NCBI GenBank assembly: GCA_001730095.1
Contig: MDLF01000096.1
Span: 279,117-343,116, forward strand
Reading direction: 5' to 3'
Length of the DNA: 64,000 nucleotides
Source of the DNA: Rhodobacteraceae bacterium (ex Bugula neritina AB1)
GTDB lineage: Bacteria > Pseudomonadota > Alphaproteobacteria > Rhodobacterales > Rhodobacteraceae
Below, piece after piece: positions 25,442-35,106 of the stretch (position 1 is its first letter; each line of letters starts with the position of its first letter). The position numbers and the translations under genes are program-made. The notes beneath the pieces are model-generated. The model ran no database searches and had not been told where the DNA came from. It saw only the letters and a list, made by a program, of their open reading frames with translations.

Positions 25442-28264
25442 TCATTTGCCCACCTTCCATTTCAGTTCTTTCGGGCCAGTGCCGACAGGCGACTCCTGGG
25501 CCGGGAAGGCGGGTTGGCTTTCCTGCAAATCTGCCGGTGCAGCGGCCTTTTCGATTTTGACCTTGAGATCGAACCAGGCGGCCTGGCCGGTGATCGGGTC
25601 CGAGTTGGCCCACCGCATGCCGTCGCCCTTGGGCGGCAGCAGCTCGTGGATCAGGTGGTTGAGCAGGAAGCCTTTGGTGGCCTCCGGCGCATCTTCCTCT
25701 AGTGCCCAGGCGCCTTTGCGTTTGCCGATGGCGTTCCAGGTCCAGACGGTGTTGTCATTCAGCGCCGCCATTTCCATCACCGGCACGGTGATCGACCCAT
25801 GCGGTGAGGTGACCTTGGCCCAGTCGCCGTCCTGCAGGCCGTTCTCGTGCATCAGCTTGGTTGGTACATAGAGCGGATTGCGGCCATGCAGCTGGCGCAG
25901 CCAGGCGTTCTGGGTGCCCCAGGAGTGATACATTGCCATCGGGCGCTGGGTCAGCGCGTTGACGGTGAAACCCTCGTTGCCTTGCTGATCGGTCTCATAC
26001 CAGATCGGCAGCGGGTCCATCACGTCCTTCACGCGCTGGCGCAGATGATCCGGGGGCTGCCGGTCGCCGTGGCCTTCGGCGGCGAGCTGGAATTTGCGCA
26101 TCGGCTCGACGTAAAGCTGGAACAGATAGGGCTGCGGGCTGTCATAAATGCCCATGTCCACGGCCCAGTCCTGGTAGGCCGTGTTCCAGGGTTTGTAGTA
26201 ATCCGCACCCGCCGGGATGTGGGCCACATGGAAGCCGCCGTTTTCGATATACTGGTTCAGCTGCTCGGGGTTCACTTCGCCGCGGCCGGTTTTGCTGCCG
26301 TCGGTGCCGCGGAAACCGGACAGCGGACCAATTCCGGGTTTGCGCTCGTGGTTGACGATATAGTCGGCGTAATCCTGCCATTTGGCGCTGCGGTCCTCAT
26401 TGGTGAAGCCCGGCAGCTTCATCCGGTTGGCCAGCTGGACCAGCACTGTCTGGAAGCCGCGCACATTGCGGTCCGGTTCGATCACCGGCCAGCGGATGGC
26501 ATCGGCTGCTGCGTCCGCCTCGCAGATCGGCCGGTCCAGCAGCGAGATGCAGTCGTGGCGTTCAAGATAGGTGGTGTCGGGCAGGATCAGGTCGGCAAAG
26601 GCCACCATTTCGGAGCTGTAGGCGTCCGAGTAGATGATATGCGGGATCTTGTAGTCGCCGTTTTCATCCTTGTCGGTCAGCATCTCCATCACACCTTTGG
26701 TGTTCATGGAGGAGTTCCACGACATGTTGGCCATATACATGAACAGCGTGTCGATCTTGTAGGGGTCGCCCGCATGTGCGTTGGAAATCACCATATGCAT
26801 CAGCCCGTGGGCCGACATCGGGTTTTCCCAGGTGAACGCCTTGTCGATCCGCGCCGGGCTGCCGTCTTCTTTCAGTGCCAGATGTTCCGGTCCGCGGACA
26901 AAACCCAGGTGCGGGCCGTCCAGCGGGGCGTCGGGCGTGGCCTTGCAGTGGGGGGTCGGATGGGCCTCGACCGGCTTGGGGTAGGGCGGTTTGAAGCGGA
27001 AGCCGCCGGGAACCTCAACCGTGCCCAAAAGGATCTGCAGCACATGCAGGGCGCGGCAGGTCTGAAAGCCGTTGGCATGTGCCGACACGCCGCGCATCGA
27101 ATGCATGGAGACCGGGCGGCCGGTCATCTTGGTGTGTTTTTCGCCGCGGAAATCGGTCCATTCAACGTCCAGCTCAAACGCTTCGTCAAAGGCGACGCGG
27201 GCAAGCTCGCCGGCAATGGCGCGGATACGCTTGGCCGGGATACCGCATTTGTCTGCGATGGCTTCGGGCGCGTATTCCTCTGCCAGGTAGCGTTCGGCCA
27301 TCTGATGGAAGACCGGGCGGTGGGTGATGCCGTCTTTTTCATACACTGCCGCCAGATCGGGCCGCACGCCGGGCTGGTCAAACGGTGTCAGCTTGCCGGT
27401 GTTGCGGTCGATGACCAGCATCTTGCCGTCGTCGTCGCGCAGGAACAGGCCTTTGTCCGGCCCTTCAGAGGCGTTCACCAGAACCGGTGCATTGGTGTAG
27501 CGGCTGAGATAATCGAGGTCGATCTTGCCGGCCTTCATCAGCACGTGGATCATCGACAGGATGAACAGCCCGTCGGTGCCCGGCGTGATGCCAACCCATT
27601 CATCTGCGATCGCGTTGTAGCCTGAGCGGATCGGATTGACCCCGATCACCCGCGCGCCGCGTTTTTTGATCTTGCCCAGTCCCATCTTGATCGGGTTGGA
27701 ATCGTGATCCTCGGCGACGCCGAACAGCATGAACAGTTTGGTGTGGTCCCAGTCGGGCTGGCCGAACTCCCAGAACGCGCCGCCCATGGTGTAGATGCCT
27801 GCCGTCGCCATATTGACCGAGCAGAAACCTCCATGCGCCGCATAGTTCGGGGTACCATAGCTTTGCGCCCAGAAACTGGTGAAGCTTTGGGACTGGTCGC
27901 GGCCGGTGAAAAACGCCAGTTTTTCGGGCGCCTCGTGGCGGATTGGCTCCAGCCAGCCCACCGCAATCGCCAGTGCCTCGTCCCAGGTGATTTCCTTGTA
28001 CTGGCCGGAGCCGCGCGGGCCGGTGCGCATCATCGGCGCCTTCAGGCGCGATGGCGCGTTGACCTGCATGATGCCGGCTGACCCTTTGGCGCAGAGCACG
28101 CCCTTGTTCACCGGGTGATCGCGGTTGCCTTCGATATAGGCAACCTTGCCGTCCTTCATGTGCACGTTGATGCCGCAGCGGCACGCGCACATGTAGCAGG
28201 TTGTTTTTCGCACCTCATCGGATACGGCGGGTGAAGTTTCCACCCGGGGTTGCTGGAATGTCAT
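25442..28264 (-). CDS. soeA: Sulfite dehydrogenase molybdopterin subunit SoeA
   Basis: The 940-residue protein is a DMSO-reductase-family molybdoenzyme. Cys23, Cys26, Cys30 and Cys58 form the N-terminal 4Fe-4S site, the Mo-bisPGD domains follow, and the C-terminal dinucleotide-binding domain has MYHSWGTQNAWLRQLHGRNP. There is no twin-arginine signal, which fits the cytoplasmic SoeABC type that oxidises sulfite to sulfate inside the cell. The position downstream of xsc, where sulfite is made, supports this over thiosulfate or polysulfide reductase. GGGAGG precedes the start. It is 25 bp from the YeiH-family gene. Confidence 0.9.
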   Translation of the reverse strand: MTFQQPRVETSPAVSDEVRKTTCYMCACRCGINVHMKDGKVAYIEGNRDHPVNKGVLCAKGSAGIMQVNAPSRLKAPMMRTGPRGSGQYKEITWDEALAIAVGWLEPIRHEAPEKLAFFTGRDQSQSFTSFWAQSYGTPNYAAHGGFCSVNMATAGIYTMGGAFWEFGQPDWDHTKLFMLFGVAEDHDSNPIKMGLGKIKKRGARVIGVNPIRSGYNAIADEWVGITPGTDGLFILSMIHVLMKAGKIDLDYLSRYTNAPVLVNASEGPDKGLFLRDDDGKMLVIDRNTGKLTPFDQPGVRPDLAAVYEKDGITHRPVFHQMAERYLAEEYAPEAIADKCGIPAKRIRAIAGELARVAFDEAFELDVEWTDFRGEKHTKMTGRPVSMHSMRGVSAHANGFQTCRALHVLQILLGTVEVPGGFRFKPPYPKPVEAHPTPHCKATPDAPLDGPHLGFVRGPEHLALKEDGSPARIDKAFTWENPMSAHGLMHMVISNAHAGDPYKIDTLFMYMANMSWNSSMNTKGVMEMLTDKDENGDYKIPHIIYSDAYSSEMVAFADLILPDTTYLERHDCISLLDRPICEADAAADAIRWPVIEPDRNVRGFQTVLVQLANRMKLPGFTNEDRSAKWQDYADYIVNHERKPGIGPLSGFRGTDGSKTGRGEVNPEQLNQYIENGGFHVAHIPAGADYYKPWNTAYQDWAVDMGIYDSPQPYLFQLYVEPMRKFQLAAEGHGDRQPPDHLRQRVKDVMDPLPIWYETDQQGNEGFTVNALTQRPMAMYHSWGTQNAWLRQLHGRNPLYVPTKLMHENGLQDGDWAKVTSPHGSITVPVMEMAALNDNTVWTWNAIGKRKGAWALEEDAPEATKGFLLNHLIHELLPPKGDGMRWANSDPITGQAAWFDLKVKIEKAAAPADLQESQPAFPAQESPVGTGPKELKWKVGK

Positions 28265-28289
28265 CTGGCCTCCCTTCTGGTTTCCCTGA

Positions 28290-29321
28290 TCAGGTCAATA
28301 GTTCGATCCCCGCCAGGATCAGCCCGGCAATGAACAAAGTTTCGACGATGATCAGGGCTATGGCCGCGCTTCCGACGGCCAGAACCTGTTTCAAGTTTGT
28401 TTTCATTCCCACCGCTGCAATGGCGGTGAGCAGCAGCCAGCGCGACGACTGGCTGAGGAATTCGGTGACGCTCGGCGGGATCACACCAAAGGAGTTGATC
28501 CCGGCCAGCACGAGGAATGCCAGCACGAAGCCCGGCAGGATCGGCGGGCGTTTGCCGTCTTTGGGCAGCTCGGCAAAAGAACGGATCATCAGCGAGGCGA
28601 CCAGCACGATCGGCGCCAGCATGGCGACCCGCATCAGCTTGACCAGGGTGGCAGTGTCGCCGGTCTGCTCGGAAATCGAGAAGCCCGCGCCCACCACCTG
28701 CGCAACGTCATGGATCGTGCCGCCCAGGAACACACCGGCCTGAAGCGAATTCAGCTCCAGTAGGTTCACCAGGATCGGATAGGCAATCATCGCGATGGTC
28801 GACAGCACGGTGACGCCCATCACGGTAAAGATCAGACGTTCCTCAGACCGTTCATCGCGGGGCAGGATGGCGCTGATCGCCATCGCCGCGGACGCGCCGC
28901 AGATGGCGACTGAACCGGCGGTCAGAAAGGCAAAGCGCCACTTGTGGCCAAAGAACCGTGCCACTGCCAGGCCAAAGCCGATGGTGGCAATCACGCCGCC
29001 GACAACCAAGGCGATCAGGTCCCAGCCCAGGCCCATCATCAACACCATCGACACCCGCACCCCCAAGAGCGCAACCCCCAGCCGCAGCAGCGAACGGGCG
29101 GAAAAGGCGATTCCGGGCACGGTTTTGCCCTCTTCGCCCAAAAAGCTGACGGCAATGCCCAGAAGCAGCGCCAGCAGCATGGCAGGCGTGGCATAATGTT
29201 CCGCCAGGAACTGGGCGGTAATGGCAACAATGGCTGACACTGCGACGCCCGGCAGAAGCTGGCTCAGCTTCTCTTTCAGGGCGCCTGATTGCAGCGATGC
29301 GACAGTGGTTGAGATGGACAT
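28290..29321 (-). CDS. YeiH family (UPF0324) putative sulfite/sulfate exporter
   Basis: The 343-residue membrane protein has about ten helices and belongs to UPF0324/YeiH (FLGEEGKTVPGIAFSARSLL; AICGASAAMAISAI; GAGFSISEQTGD). Members next to sulfonate genes, such as CuyZ, have been proposed to export sulfite or sulfate. The position between pta and soeA fits that role. A start at 29342 adds seven residues but has no ribosome site; ATG 29321 has a weak AAGG. It is the second candidate exporter in this island. Confidence 0.85.
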   Translation of the reverse strand: MSISTTVASLQSGALKEKLSQLLPGVAVSAIVAITAQFLAEHYATPAMLLALLLGIAVSFLGEEGKTVPGIAFSARSLLRLGVALLGVRVSMVLMMGLGWDLIALVVGGVIATIGFGLAVARFFGHKWRFAFLTAGSVAICGASAAMAISAILPRDERSEERLIFTVMGVTVLSTIAMIAYPILVNLLELNSLQAGVFLGGTIHDVAQVVGAGFSISEQTGDTATLVKLMRVAMLAPIVLVASLMIRSFAELPKDGKRPPILPGFVLAFLVLAGINSFGVIPPSVTEFLSQSSRWLLLTAIAAVGMKTNLKQVLAVGSAAIALIIVETLFIAGLILAGIELLT

Positions 29322-29465
29322 GACAGGAAACCTTGGATGCATTTAATTAGGAGTGGCTGCTGACGAGCATTGGCTGGTCCTGTTGGTGTTGCGGGCGACC
29401 GTATGACGGAATGCCTCTATTTGGGAATAGTGTTCTGCGCGGGCTTTGGCTTTTGGAACATATGT

Positions 29466-30494
29466 TCAAACTTCTGGATGCTTGATGTTTGCTGCCTGCA
29501 GGATGGTGACAGCGATGATCTGGGTCACATCCTCGGCGCTGCAGCCGCGCGACAGGTCGTTGGCGGGCTTGGCCAGTCCCTGCAGAACCGGGCCGATGGC
29601 GGAGTAGCCGCCCAGGCGCTGAGTGATTTTGTAGCCGATGTTGCCTGCATCCAAATTCGGGAAGATCATCACATTGGCTTGGCCTGCAACGGCTGATCCG
29701 GGGGATTTACGCTCCCCCACCGAAGGGACAAAGGCTGCGTCGAACTGCAGTTCGCCGTCGGCTTGCAGGTCTGGGTGCGCGTCATGGAACAGTCCCAGGG
29801 CTTCGGTCACCTTGTCTACTGCCGGGTGCTTGGCGCTGCCCTTGGTTGAAAAGCTGAGAAATGCCAGCTTTGGATCTGTGCGCAGCAGTGCGCTGGCTGA
29901 TTGGGCTGACGCAGCGGCAATGGAGACCATCTCGGCAGGTTTGGGATCAATCACAAGGCCGCAGTCAGAATAGAGCATCGCGCGGGCGCCTGCCGGCGCT
30001 CCCTCCGGCGGATACATTAGAAAGAAGGAGGAGATCATGCCCGCATCCGGCGCCATGCCGATTACCTGAATGGCGCTGCGCACCACGTCACCGGTGGTGT
30101 GCACGGCGCCGCCGACAGTGCCGGTCGCGTGGCCCAGACGGACCAGCATCGCGGCATAGACCAGCGGCGTTTCTGCTGCGGCGCGGGCTTTGGCTTCGTC
30201 CACGCCCTTGTGCTTGCGCAGTTCATAGTATTCGGCGGCAAAACGGGCAGTCAGATCGGAGGTGGCAGGGTCGTGGATCGCAATGCCATCGCTTGCTGCA
30301 GAGCCTTCGGCTTGCAGCGCGGCTTCGACCTCGGCCTGCGGGCCGACCAGAATTACGTCGGTGATTCCGGCCTGATGCGCGGCTAAAGCGCCTGCCACCA
30401 CACGAGGGTCGGTGCCCTCGCTTAGCGCAATAACAGGGCGGGTGGCCGGGGCTTCGGCCCTGAGCAATTCGAGCGGAGACAAGGTATGGGTCAC
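29466..30494 (-). CDS. pta: Phosphate acetyltransferase
   Basis: The 342-residue protein consists of the PTA_PTB catalytic domain alone (IPNF-type end segments are replaced by VMIFPNLDAGNIGYKITQRL; YSAIGPVLQGLAKPANDLSRG). It converts acetyl phosphate released by Xsc to acetyl-CoA. The frame is open far upstream, but GTG 30494 has AGGA before it and starts the conserved region (THTLSPLELL). The short form, without the DRTGG regulatory domain, is the version found in taurine clusters. It lies 44 bp after the TauE/SafE gene. A 12-bp palindrome GAACATATGTTC overlaps its stop. Confidence 0.93.
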   Translation of the reverse strand: MTHTLSPLELLRAEAPATRPVIALSEGTDPRVVAGALAAHQAGITDVILVGPQAEVEAALQAEGSAASDGIAIHDPATSDLTARFAAEYYELRKHKGVDEAKARAAAETPLVYAAMLVRLGHATGTVGGAVHTTGDVVRSAIQVIGMAPDAGMISSFFLMYPPEGAPAGARAMLYSDCGLVIDPKPAEMVSIAAASAQSASALLRTDPKLAFLSFSTKGSAKHPAVDKVTEALGLFHDAHPDLQADGELQFDAAFVPSVGERKSPGSAVAGQANVMIFPNLDAGNIGYKITQRLGGYSAIGPVLQGLAKPANDLSRGCSAEDVTQIIAVTILQAANIKHPEV

Positions 30495-30538
30495 GGGCGT
30501 GCGTCCTGTAACAGTGGTTTCGGGGCAGGGCGCGGCAG

Positions 30539-31285
30539 TCAGAACGCCAGCCGTGCAATATTGATGAGCGACAGTGCGGTCAGCATCAGCACCACCGCGC
30601 GGCGGAACAGCGTTTGCGAAACCGCCTGGAATGTCAGGGACCCGGCCCAGATGCCGAGGCCCAGAATGGGAAAAGCCAGCAAGATGCCGGTCAGGGTTTG
30701 TGGCCCCACCAGCCCGTTTGCGGCCATCACCGGCAGCGCCATGACGTCGATGCCGGTCAGAAATACGATCATCGTGGCGCGAAACACCGCAGGTGCGACC
30801 GGTTGGGCGGTCAGAAAGGCCGCTGCGACAAGGCCGCCGACACCGGCACTGTTGGCAATGCCCGACAGCGCACCAACGCCTGCTGTAGCGTTGCGCCCGA
30901 CGGGGCGGCTCACTTGCCAGCCGCTCAGCAGGATCAGGCTCAGCACCAGGATCAGGCATGAGATCGCCAGCCTGGCCTCATATTCTCCCAGTCGGGACAT
31001 GATGGCGATGGCCGGAACAGTGGCAATTGCGGCGCCTGCCAGCAGGGCAAAGGCGCGGCGCCAGTCGATATACGGGCGGATGCCGCGTGCCTGAAAGCCA
31101 GTCATGGCGATTTCGCAGGAAAACACCACCGGGATCAGCGGCAAAGGATTGGTGATCAGTGCCGCCAGGATGATGAAGATCGCGGAAAAACCGAAGCCGG
31201 AGAAACCCCGGATGAGGGCCGCCGCGAATAACGCGGCGGCCAGAAATGCCCCTTGGCCAGTGGATAGGTCAAAGGGCAGTTCCAC
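30539..31285 (-). CDS. TauE/SafE family sulfite exporter
   Basis: A membrane protein of 248 residues with about eight helices; IRGFSGFGFSAIF near the N-terminus and GALSGIANSAGVGGLVAAAF around residue 137 are TauE/SafE signatures. Between xsc and pta it most likely exports sulfite produced by Xsc. The longest frame would overlap xsc, so GTG 31285, four bases after the xsc stop, is chosen. Start choice is less certain than identity. Confidence 0.88.
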   Translation of the reverse strand: MELPFDLSTGQGAFLAAALFAAALIRGFSGFGFSAIFIILAALITNPLPLIPVVFSCEIAMTGFQARGIRPYIDWRRAFALLAGAAIATVPAIAIMSRLGEYEARLAISCLILVLSLILLSGWQVSRPVGRNATAGVGALSGIANSAGVGGLVAAAFLTAQPVAPAVFRATMIVFLTGIDVMALPVMAANGLVGPQTLTGILLAFPILGLGIWAGSLTFQAVSQTLFRRAVVLMLTALSLINIARLAF

Positions 31286-31289
31286 AGTC

Positions 31290-33062
31290 TCAGACTTTCT
31301 GCGGACGCATGTCGTCCTTGCTGATGCCTGCAACCTGCACCGGCTTCTTCATCGCGTCGCGGCGGAAGGGTTCACCCAGTTCCTGGTTGATCATCGCTTC
31401 GATCAGGGTGGTGATGCCTTTTTTCTGGTCTTCGCAGGCCTGACGCAGGGCGTCGGTCAGCTCGTCCTGAGTGCGGGCAATCACACCTTTCAGGCCGCAA
31501 GCATTGGCGATACCGGCGTAAGACACCTGGGTGTCTAGCTCGGTGCCGACAAAGTTGTCGTCGAACCACAGGGTGGAGTTCCGCTTTTCCGCGCCCCACT
31601 GGTAGTTGCGGAAGACAACCTGGGTCACGGCGGGCCATTCTTCGCGACCAATTGCGGTCAGTTCGGTCACTGCGATGCCAAAGGCGCCGTCGCCGGAGAA
31701 ACCAACGACCGGAACGTCCGGGCAGCCGATTTTCGCGCCGACAACCGCCGGCAGGCCGTAGCCGCAGGGGCCGAACAGGCCAGGGGCCAGATATTTGCGG
31801 CCTTCTTCGAAGGACGGGTAGGCGTTGCCGATGGCGCAGTTGTTGCCGATGTCGGAGGAGATGATCGCATCCTTCGGCAGACCTGCCTGGATCGCACGCC
31901 ATGCACGGCGCGGGCTGAGCCAGTCAGGCTTGGCAGCGCGGGCACGTTCGTTCCAGGTGGTGCCGGGATCGTCCTGCTCGCTGTCCATCGAGGACAGTTC
32001 CTGCGCCCAGGCGGATTTGGTGTGCGAGATCAGCGCTTTGCGCTCGTCGCGGCCCTCATCGCCTGCGGTGCCGGAGAGTTTCTCGAGGATGGTGTCTGCA
32101 ACCTGCTTGGCGTCGCCGACGATGCCGACAGTGACTTTCTTGGTCAGGCCGATGCGGTCCGGGTTGATGTCGACCTGGATGATTTTCGCGTCGGTCGGCC
32201 AGTAGTCGATGCCGTAGCCCGGCAGGGTCGAGAACGGGTTCAGTCGGGTGCCGAGGGCCAGAACGACGTCCGCCTTGGAGATCAGTTCCATGCCTGCCTT
32301 GGAGCCGTTGTAGCCCAGCGGGCCGGCAAACAGCGGGTGGGTGCCGGGGAAGGCGTCGTTGTGCTGGTAGCCAACGCAGACCGGTGCGTCCAGGCGCTCG
32401 GCCAGAGCCATCGAGGAGGGGATTGCGCCGCCGATGACAACGCCGGCACCGTTCAGGATGACCGGGAATTTTGCGTTCGACAGCAGCTCAGCCGCTTCGT
32501 TCACGGCGTCGATGCCGCCTGCGGGGCGTTCAAAGTCAACAACGGCAGGCAGATCGATGTCGATAACCTGGGTGAAATAGTCGCGCGGCACGTTGATCTG
32601 GGCCGGCGCAGAGTTGCGCTTGGCCTGCATGATCACGCGGTTCAGAACCTCAGCCATACGGGAGGGATCGCGGACTTCTTCCTGGTAGCAGACGCAGTCG
32701 GCAAACATGCGCATCTGTTCCATTTCCTGGAAACCGCCCTGACCCATGGTCTTGTTCGCGGCCTGCGGGGTGACCAGCAGCAGCGGGGTGTGGTTCCAGT
32801 AAGCGGTTTTGACAGCGGTCACAAAGTTGGTGATGCCGGGGCCGTTCTGGGCGATCATCATCGACATCTTGCCGGTGGCGCGGGTATAGCCGTCGGCCAT
32901 CATGCCGCCGGAGCCTTCGTGGGCGCAGTCCCAGAAGGTGATGCCTGCAGGCTCGAAGATATCCGAGATCGGCATCATTGCCGAGCCGATAATGCCAAAG
33001 GCATGCTCGATGCCGTGCATCTGCAGTGTTTTGACGAAGGCTTCTTCGGTGGTCATTTTCAT
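31290..33062 (-). CDS. xsc: Sulfoacetaldehyde acetyltransferase
   Basis: The 590-residue ThDP enzyme is a clear Xsc: MTTEEAFVKTLQMHGIEHAF at the start, EGSGGMMADGYTRATGKM with the ThDP-activating Glu near residue 49, and the ThDP/Mg motif GDGAFGIAVTELTA ending in FRNYQWG. Xsc cleaves sulfoacetaldehyde with phosphate to acetyl phosphate and sulfite, the desulfonation step of taurine catabolism. AGGAGA stands eight bases before the ATG. Two TauR-type boxes lie 60-100 bp upstream. The TauE/SafE and pta genes follow directly. Confidence 0.97.
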   Translation of the reverse strand: MKMTTEEAFVKTLQMHGIEHAFGIIGSAMMPISDIFEPAGITFWDCAHEGSGGMMADGYTRATGKMSMMIAQNGPGITNFVTAVKTAYWNHTPLLLVTPQAANKTMGQGGFQEMEQMRMFADCVCYQEEVRDPSRMAEVLNRVIMQAKRNSAPAQINVPRDYFTQVIDIDLPAVVDFERPAGGIDAVNEAAELLSNAKFPVILNGAGVVIGGAIPSSMALAERLDAPVCVGYQHNDAFPGTHPLFAGPLGYNGSKAGMELISKADVVLALGTRLNPFSTLPGYGIDYWPTDAKIIQVDINPDRIGLTKKVTVGIVGDAKQVADTILEKLSGTAGDEGRDERKALISHTKSAWAQELSSMDSEQDDPGTTWNERARAAKPDWLSPRRAWRAIQAGLPKDAIISSDIGNNCAIGNAYPSFEEGRKYLAPGLFGPCGYGLPAVVGAKIGCPDVPVVGFSGDGAFGIAVTELTAIGREEWPAVTQVVFRNYQWGAEKRNSTLWFDDNFVGTELDTQVSYAGIANACGLKGVIARTQDELTDALRQACEDQKKGITTLIEAMINQELGEPFRRDAMKKPVQVAGISKDDMRPQKV

Positions 33063-33125
33063 GGCGGGTTCTCCTGAATGAGACGCGGAATTCCCCCGGG
33101 CGCACTGCCGGGAATTGACACTGGT

Positions 33126-33158
33126 TTAGGGGGCCGGTGCAGACCGGGTTAGGGCCAG
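33126..33158 (-). promoter_or_regulatory. Putative TauR boxes upstream of xsc
   Basis: Two boxes 23 bp apart: TTAGGGGG (from 33126, degenerate) and TTAGGGCCAG (33149-33158), which is CTGGCCCTAA in the direction of xsc. The same box and spacing occur upstream of tpa. The rest of the 258-bp region between xsc and tauR holds no gene. Confidence 0.6.
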
Positions 33159-33320
33159 TTATGAAGCCCGGATAGATCCAAAATCGGATCTGTGAAAACA
33201 GCACCTCTGGATTTTCGCATTATCATCAGTCAGTCACAGCGTAAGAGTGTCGAGGCATGGTGTCTCGGTAGGTGGTACTAAAGGTATCATTTTTCATGGC
33301 TTTTTCGCGGAGCTGAGGTA

Positions 33321-34787
33321 TCACCCCTGGTTCAGCGCCTTGGCCAGCAATGCCAGTCCGGGCTCGATTCGGGTGGCGGGAATTGAGGAGTAACCCAGCC
33401 GGTAAAAGTTCTGCTTGCGGTGTTCAGCGGCAAAGAACGGGGCGCCAGGTTCAATAATGACACTCTTCTCCTTGAGCCGCTCGGCAACAGCGGTGGCATC
33501 GACATTCTCTGGGGCCTGCATCCACAATGCCGAGCCGCCAAAGCTGCCGACGCCGGCAATGGTCAGCTCATGTTTGCGGATGGCATCTTCGATAACCGCG
33601 CGGCGGTCGTGCAGGACCTTGGCAGTCCGGCGGATCTGGGCGTCGTAATGTCCGAGCGACAGGAAATAGGCGACGGTGCGCTGCACGTGCCCCGGCGGGT
33701 GCCGCAGCACGCTGGCGCGCAGGGCGCGGGCCTGGCGAATGAAAGGCTCTGACCCGACCAGATAGCCCAGCCGCAGGCCCGGAAACAGCGATTTTGAAAA
33801 ACTGCCGGCGTAGATCACCCGCCCCTCGGTGTCGAGCGACTTTAGCGAGGGCGAAGGAGCGCCTAGGAAAGACATTTCGAATTCGTAGTCGTCCTCGACG
33901 ATGACCGCGTCGATGTCGCTGGCTCGCTGCAGCAGCTTTTTGCGCCGTTCCATGGGCATTGTGAAGGTTGTTGGGCTTTGGTGGCTGGGAGTGCAGAAAA
34001 TCACGTCGGTGTCCTGCGAAACCTGTTCAGGGGGCAGCCCGGCCTCATCCACCGGGATACAATCCACCTGACACTTGGTCTGCACAACCTGATCCCGGAG
34101 CGTGTAGTAGGCAGGATCTTCCACGGCGGCCCGTCGTCTGCGGTTCAAAAGCAGCTGGCAGGTAATCCAAAGAGCATTCTGAGCCCCCAGGGTAATCAGA
34201 ATCTCCTCTGGTCGTGCGGTTATTCCGCGGCGCGGGAGAGTATGCCGGGCGATATACTCCAGTAGCAGCGGGTCGTCCTGGTCAAAATAGTCATTGGCCA
34301 GCGCAGAAAAATCCTTCTGTCCCAGGGCGCGCAGCGCGCACAGGCGCCAATTGGCATGGTCAAACAGTGACGCATCCGCCTGCCCGTAAATGAAGGGATA
34401 GCGGTAGTCGCGCCAGTCCTGCGGTTTGCGCGGGGTGTCCCCGCCGGTAAAGCTGCGCGCCATCGCCTTGCCCCAGTCCACCATGTCACCGGATTTTTGC
34501 TGCGGCGTGTAGGAAGGCGGTACCGGCGCGTTATCTGAAACGAAATACCCGGACCGTCCGCGCGAGGTCAGATAGTCATTGGCCAGAAGCTCCGTGTAGG
34601 CCAGTGTCACCGTGATCCGGCTGATACCGAGATGTGCTGCCAGCTTGCGCGAGGACGGCAGCTTTTCTCCGACCCGGAACCGGCCGGAAAGAATGCCTTC
34701 GGCAATCATCTCCTGGATCTGGGCTTGCAGAGTGCCTTGGGCGTCCGGATTCAAGAAAAAAGTGTCAACAGAGATTGCCATGCCCAT
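33321..34787 (-). CDS. tauR: MocR-type (GntR plus aminotransferase-like) regulator TauR
   Basis: The 488-residue protein has an N-terminal GntR winged helix (LPSSRKLAAHLGISRITVTL, about residues 43-62) and a C-terminal class I aminotransferase-like PLP domain with the Lys in YAGSFSKSLFPGLRLGYL. This MocR architecture, located between xsc and tpa, identifies TauR, the taurine-responsive activator known from Rhodobacter capsulatus. PLP and taurine are the expected ligands. Several in-frame starts are close together (34790 GTG, 34787 and 34781 ATG). TauR boxes overlap the start region, so it may regulate itself. Confidence 0.9.
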   Translation of the reverse strand: MGMAISVDTFFLNPDAQGTLQAQIQEMIAEGILSGRFRVGEKLPSSRKLAAHLGISRITVTLAYTELLANDYLTSRGRSGYFVSDNAPVPPSYTPQQKSGDMVDWGKAMARSFTGGDTPRKPQDWRDYRYPFIYGQADASLFDHANWRLCALRALGQKDFSALANDYFDQDDPLLLEYIARHTLPRRGITARPEEILITLGAQNALWITCQLLLNRRRRAAVEDPAYYTLRDQVVQTKCQVDCIPVDEAGLPPEQVSQDTDVIFCTPSHQSPTTFTMPMERRKKLLQRASDIDAVIVEDDYEFEMSFLGAPSPSLKSLDTEGRVIYAGSFSKSLFPGLRLGYLVGSEPFIRQARALRASVLRHPPGHVQRTVAYFLSLGHYDAQIRRTAKVLHDRRAVIEDAIRKHELTIAGVGSFGGSALWMQAPENVDATAVAERLKEKSVIIEPGAPFFAAEHRKQNFYRLGYSSIPATRIEPGLALLAKALNQG

Positions 34788-34790
34788 CAC

Positions 34791-34834
34791 CTTAGGGTGG
34801 ACTTAAATCGGGTGCAATCTGGACTTAGGGCCAG
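34791..34834. promoter_or_regulatory. Putative TauR boxes upstream of tauR
   Basis: GTGGACTTAA (34797-34806) and CTGGACTTAG (34819-34828) are direct repeats 22 bp apart. TTAGGGCCAG (34825-34834) overlaps the second in the opposite orientation. CTGGACTTAA matches the half-site that I recall for TauR of Rhodobacter capsulatus. Confidence 0.65.
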
Positions 34835-35051
34835 TTTGGAGGAAACTGCTGCCTGCTGTGGCTGCAGGGGGCAAGTGAATGCGCTGTTGCGGAGCAGCAT
34901 CCGATGAAATGCATGGCGGAGGCCAGGAACCTGCCGAGGCGGGGCTGCTGCACTTGCCGGACCGATCCCGCTTGGTGATGGACGTGTTGATGGCAGCCGA
35001 CAGAGGTGCCCGTGTCCAGCTACGGTGATCCGTGCAGGCGGGTTTCAAAAG

Positions 35052-35077
35052 AAAAACGCCCCGGAAAATCCGGGGCG
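35052..35077 (-). terminator. Rho-independent terminator of tpa
   Basis: On the minus strand a perfect 9-bp stem (35069-35077 with 35057-35065, three-base loop) is followed by five T (35052-35056). It is 30 bp downstream of the tpa stop. Confidence 0.9.
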
Positions 35078-35106
35078 CAGTTTGGTCGTCCGACAGGGAG
35101 AGGGTG

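Larger units (their letters stand above)
34788..35106. other. tauR promoter region and tpa 3' region without a gene
   Basis: About 320 bp holding the TauR boxes next to tauR and the tpa terminator. A short ORF on the minus strand here has no ribosome site or domain and is not called. Confidence 0.6.

Noticed and set aside
25847..27625. Very long plus-strand open frame antisense to soeA
   Set aside because: It mirrors the soeA codon pattern, has no domain and no ribosome site. The soeA protein is unmistakable.
32022..33077. Plus-strand frame of about 350 codons antisense to xsc
   Set aside because: A shadow of the xsc frame in GC-rich DNA; no recognisable family.
34803..35048. Minus-strand ORF between tauR and tpa
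   Set aside because: Overlaps the TauR boxes, no start signal, low-complexity product.
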